Of a stretch of DNA of 15,706 nt, positions 14,697 through 15,706 are shown one piece after another. The stretch is from Bacteroidetes bacterium CG2_30_32_10 (lineage in GTDB: Bacteria; Bacteroidota; Bacteroidia; Bacteroidales; CG2-30-32-10). The notes under the pieces are model-generated. The model saw only the letters and a list, made by a program, of their open reading frames with translations. It was not told where the DNA came from and searched no databases. The stretch spans positions 1 through 15,706 of the forward strand of contig MNXO01000003.1 of the NCBI GenBank assembly GCA_001872995.1, given 5' to 3'. Numbering within the stretch: the stretch's first letter is position 1; each line of letters begins with the position of its first letter. Position numbers and translations under genes: made by a program.

Positions 14697-14755
14697 AGAC
14701 TTTAGACATATAGGTTTTTAACAATTAGACAATCAGAATAAAAACCTAAAAGTCT
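14697..14755. repeat. Bulged inverted repeat between korB and fabG
   Basis: AGACTTT (14697-14703) and TAGGTTTTT (14711-14719) pair with a contiguous partner, AAAAACCTA then AAAGTCT (14740-14755), making 16 bp with one 7-base bulge (14704-14710) and a 20-base loop. It might end the korAB transcript, but no T run follows. The shape (split left arm, intact right arm) is the same as at 176-210. Confidence 0.45.
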
Positions 14756-14805
14756 TCAGTTTAAATAACATATTTATGATAGTTACAATTTAAAATCAAT
14801 TAAAT

Positions 14806-15552
14806 ATGAATCTTTTAAAAGGAAAAACAGCTTTAATAACTGGTGCCTCAAGAGGTATTGGAAAAGCCATTGCACAACGATTTGCTTCGGAAGGATGTAA
14901 TATTGCTTTCACCGATTTGGCATACAATGAGTTAATGCAACAAACCGAAAAAGAATTGATAGCTCTTGGTGTAAAAGCAAAAGGATATGCATCAGATGCT
15001 GCAAATTATGAGGATACTCAAAAAGTGGTAGCTGATATAGATGCAGAATTTGGAAGAGTTGACATTTTGGTGAACAATGCTGGAATCACAAAAGATGGAG
15101 CGTTGAAACGTATGACTGAAGACCAGTGGGATGCTGTAATAGCAGTGAATTTAAAATCAGTTTTCAACTTTACCAAAGCTATTCAACCGATTATGTGGAA
15201 ACAAGCAAATGGAAGCATTATAAACATGAGTTCCGTTGTTGGCGTTTCTGGAAATGCAAACCAGTGCAACTACTCAGCTTCTAAAGCTGGTATTATTGGC
15301 TTCACCAAATCAATTGCACAAGAACTTGGCTCCAGAAATATTCGTTGCAATGCTATTGCACCAGGATTTATAGAAACAGAAATGACTGCAAAGCTTCCTG
15401 AAGAAGTAAAACAAGAATGGGCAAAGAAAATTCCTTTGAGAAGAGGTGGCACTCCTGATGATGTGGCAAATTGTTGTATTTTCTTAGGTTCTGAATTATC
15501 TTCATACATTACTGGGCAAGTCATTAATGTTTGTGGTGGAATGAAAACATAG
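14806..15552 (+). CDS. fabG: 3-oxoacyl-ACP reductase FabG
   Basis: A 248-aa short-chain dehydrogenase that reduces 3-oxoacyl-ACP to 3-hydroxyacyl-ACP with NADPH in fatty acid elongation. The cofactor motif T-G-A-S-R-G-I-G is at 12-19, N-N-A-G at about 90-93, and the catalytic residues are S143 (N-M-S-S-V-V-G), Y156 and K160 (Y-S-A-S-K). The spacing of 13 between Ser and Tyr equals that of E. coli FabG (S138/Y151). The C-terminal P-G-F-I-E-T-E-M-T and I-T-G-Q-V-I-N-V-C-G-G-M are also FabG-like. Close relatives such as PhaB or other reductases of this fold cannot be fully excluded, since no other fatty-acid gene is adjacent. The gap of 130 bp from korB holds a hairpin and probably a separate promoter. 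Confidence 0.88.
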   Translation: MNLLKGKTALITGASRGIGKAIAQRFASEGCNIAFTDLAYNELMQQTEKELIALGVKAKGYASDAANYEDTQKVVADIDAEFGRVDILVNNAGITKDGALKRMTEDQWDAVIAVNLKSVFNFTKAIQPIMWKQANGSIINMSSVVGVSGNANQCNYSASKAGIIGFTKSIAQELGSRNIRCNAIAPGFIETEMTAKLPEEVKQEWAKKIPLRRGGTPDDVANCCIFLGSELSSYITGQVINVCGGMKT

Positions 15553-15640
15553 TTCTTAAGAATTGCTTAGATTGACTTAATTTATCATTGTTTACTACCT
15601 ATTTTTTCTCTTACTTAAAATATAAGAATTGTATCGAACA

Positions 15641-15706
15641 ATGGCTAAATTAAAAAAAACAAAATTCGGAAAAGAATGGTTTAAAGCGACATTAATTGCT
15701 TTTATT
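15641..15706 (+). CDS. Start of an unidentified gene, cut by window end
   Basis: An ATG at 15641 opens a frame to the last base (22 codons), M-A-K-L-K-K-T-K-F-G-K-E-W-F-K-A-T-L-I-A-F-I. It is basic, then turns hydrophobic at the edge, as in a membrane anchor or signal segment. The 88 bp between fabG and this ATG have no clear promoter. Too little is present to name it. Confidence 0.45.
   Translation, partial: MAKLKKTKFGKEWFKATLIAFI

Overview
The window looks like chromosomal DNA from a low-G+C member of the Bacteroidota. Three things point there: strong A+T richness, promoters that fit the Bacteroidota TTG-N17..23-TAnnTTTG pattern (best case TTG-N17-TATCTTTG before a small ferredoxin gene), and a gene set of KorA/KorB 2-oxoacid:ferredoxin oxidoreductase, Sec-type secreted proteins of unknown function and family-2 glycosyltransferases. 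I cannot place it more precisely.

Region 1 (about 1-4600) is accessory in character and every gene is on the minus strand. Read in transcription order it holds: a 408-residue DNA-binding protein that appears to join a sigma-70 region-4-like helix-turn-helix to two HARE-type winged helices; a lipoprotein gene broken by a frameshift; a secreted protein of unknown function; and a tight three-gene operon of a HEPN-like protein, an acidic unknown protein and a SecB-like chaperone. The acidic protein ends in a tail (YALAA) that copies the tmRNA/ssrA degradation tag. The module therefore resembles a chaperone-controlled toxin-antitoxin (TAC) system with an unusual toxin/antitoxin pair, and it is the best candidate here for an undescribed system. 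The spacers carry a dispersed 47-bp repeat, a 19-base T tract and what looks like the 3' end (domains V and VI) of a decayed group II intron.

Region 2 (about 4592-5959) is a long non-coding gap between divergent genes. It contains a 41-bp tandem repeat (four units plus a partial one) with dyad symmetry inside each unit and across some unit junctions. It is followed by a predicted promoter and a roughly 160-nt leader with nested inverted repeats, directly before the MFS transporter gene.

Region 3 (5960-10883) is on the plus strand: an MFS transporter with FLVCR-like features, a large secreted protein of unknown function, and two overlapping GT2 glycosyltransferases. The last three probably form an operon for cell-surface or exopolysaccharide work.

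Region 4 (10962-15706) is central metabolism. Two minus-strand ferredoxin genes (103 aa and 55 aa, the latter very short) lie divergent from korA-korB, which encode a 2-oxoacid (probably 2-oxoglutarate):ferredoxin oxidoreductase; the ferredoxins are natural electron acceptors for it. fabG follows, then the first 22 codons of an unidentified gene cut by the window edge.
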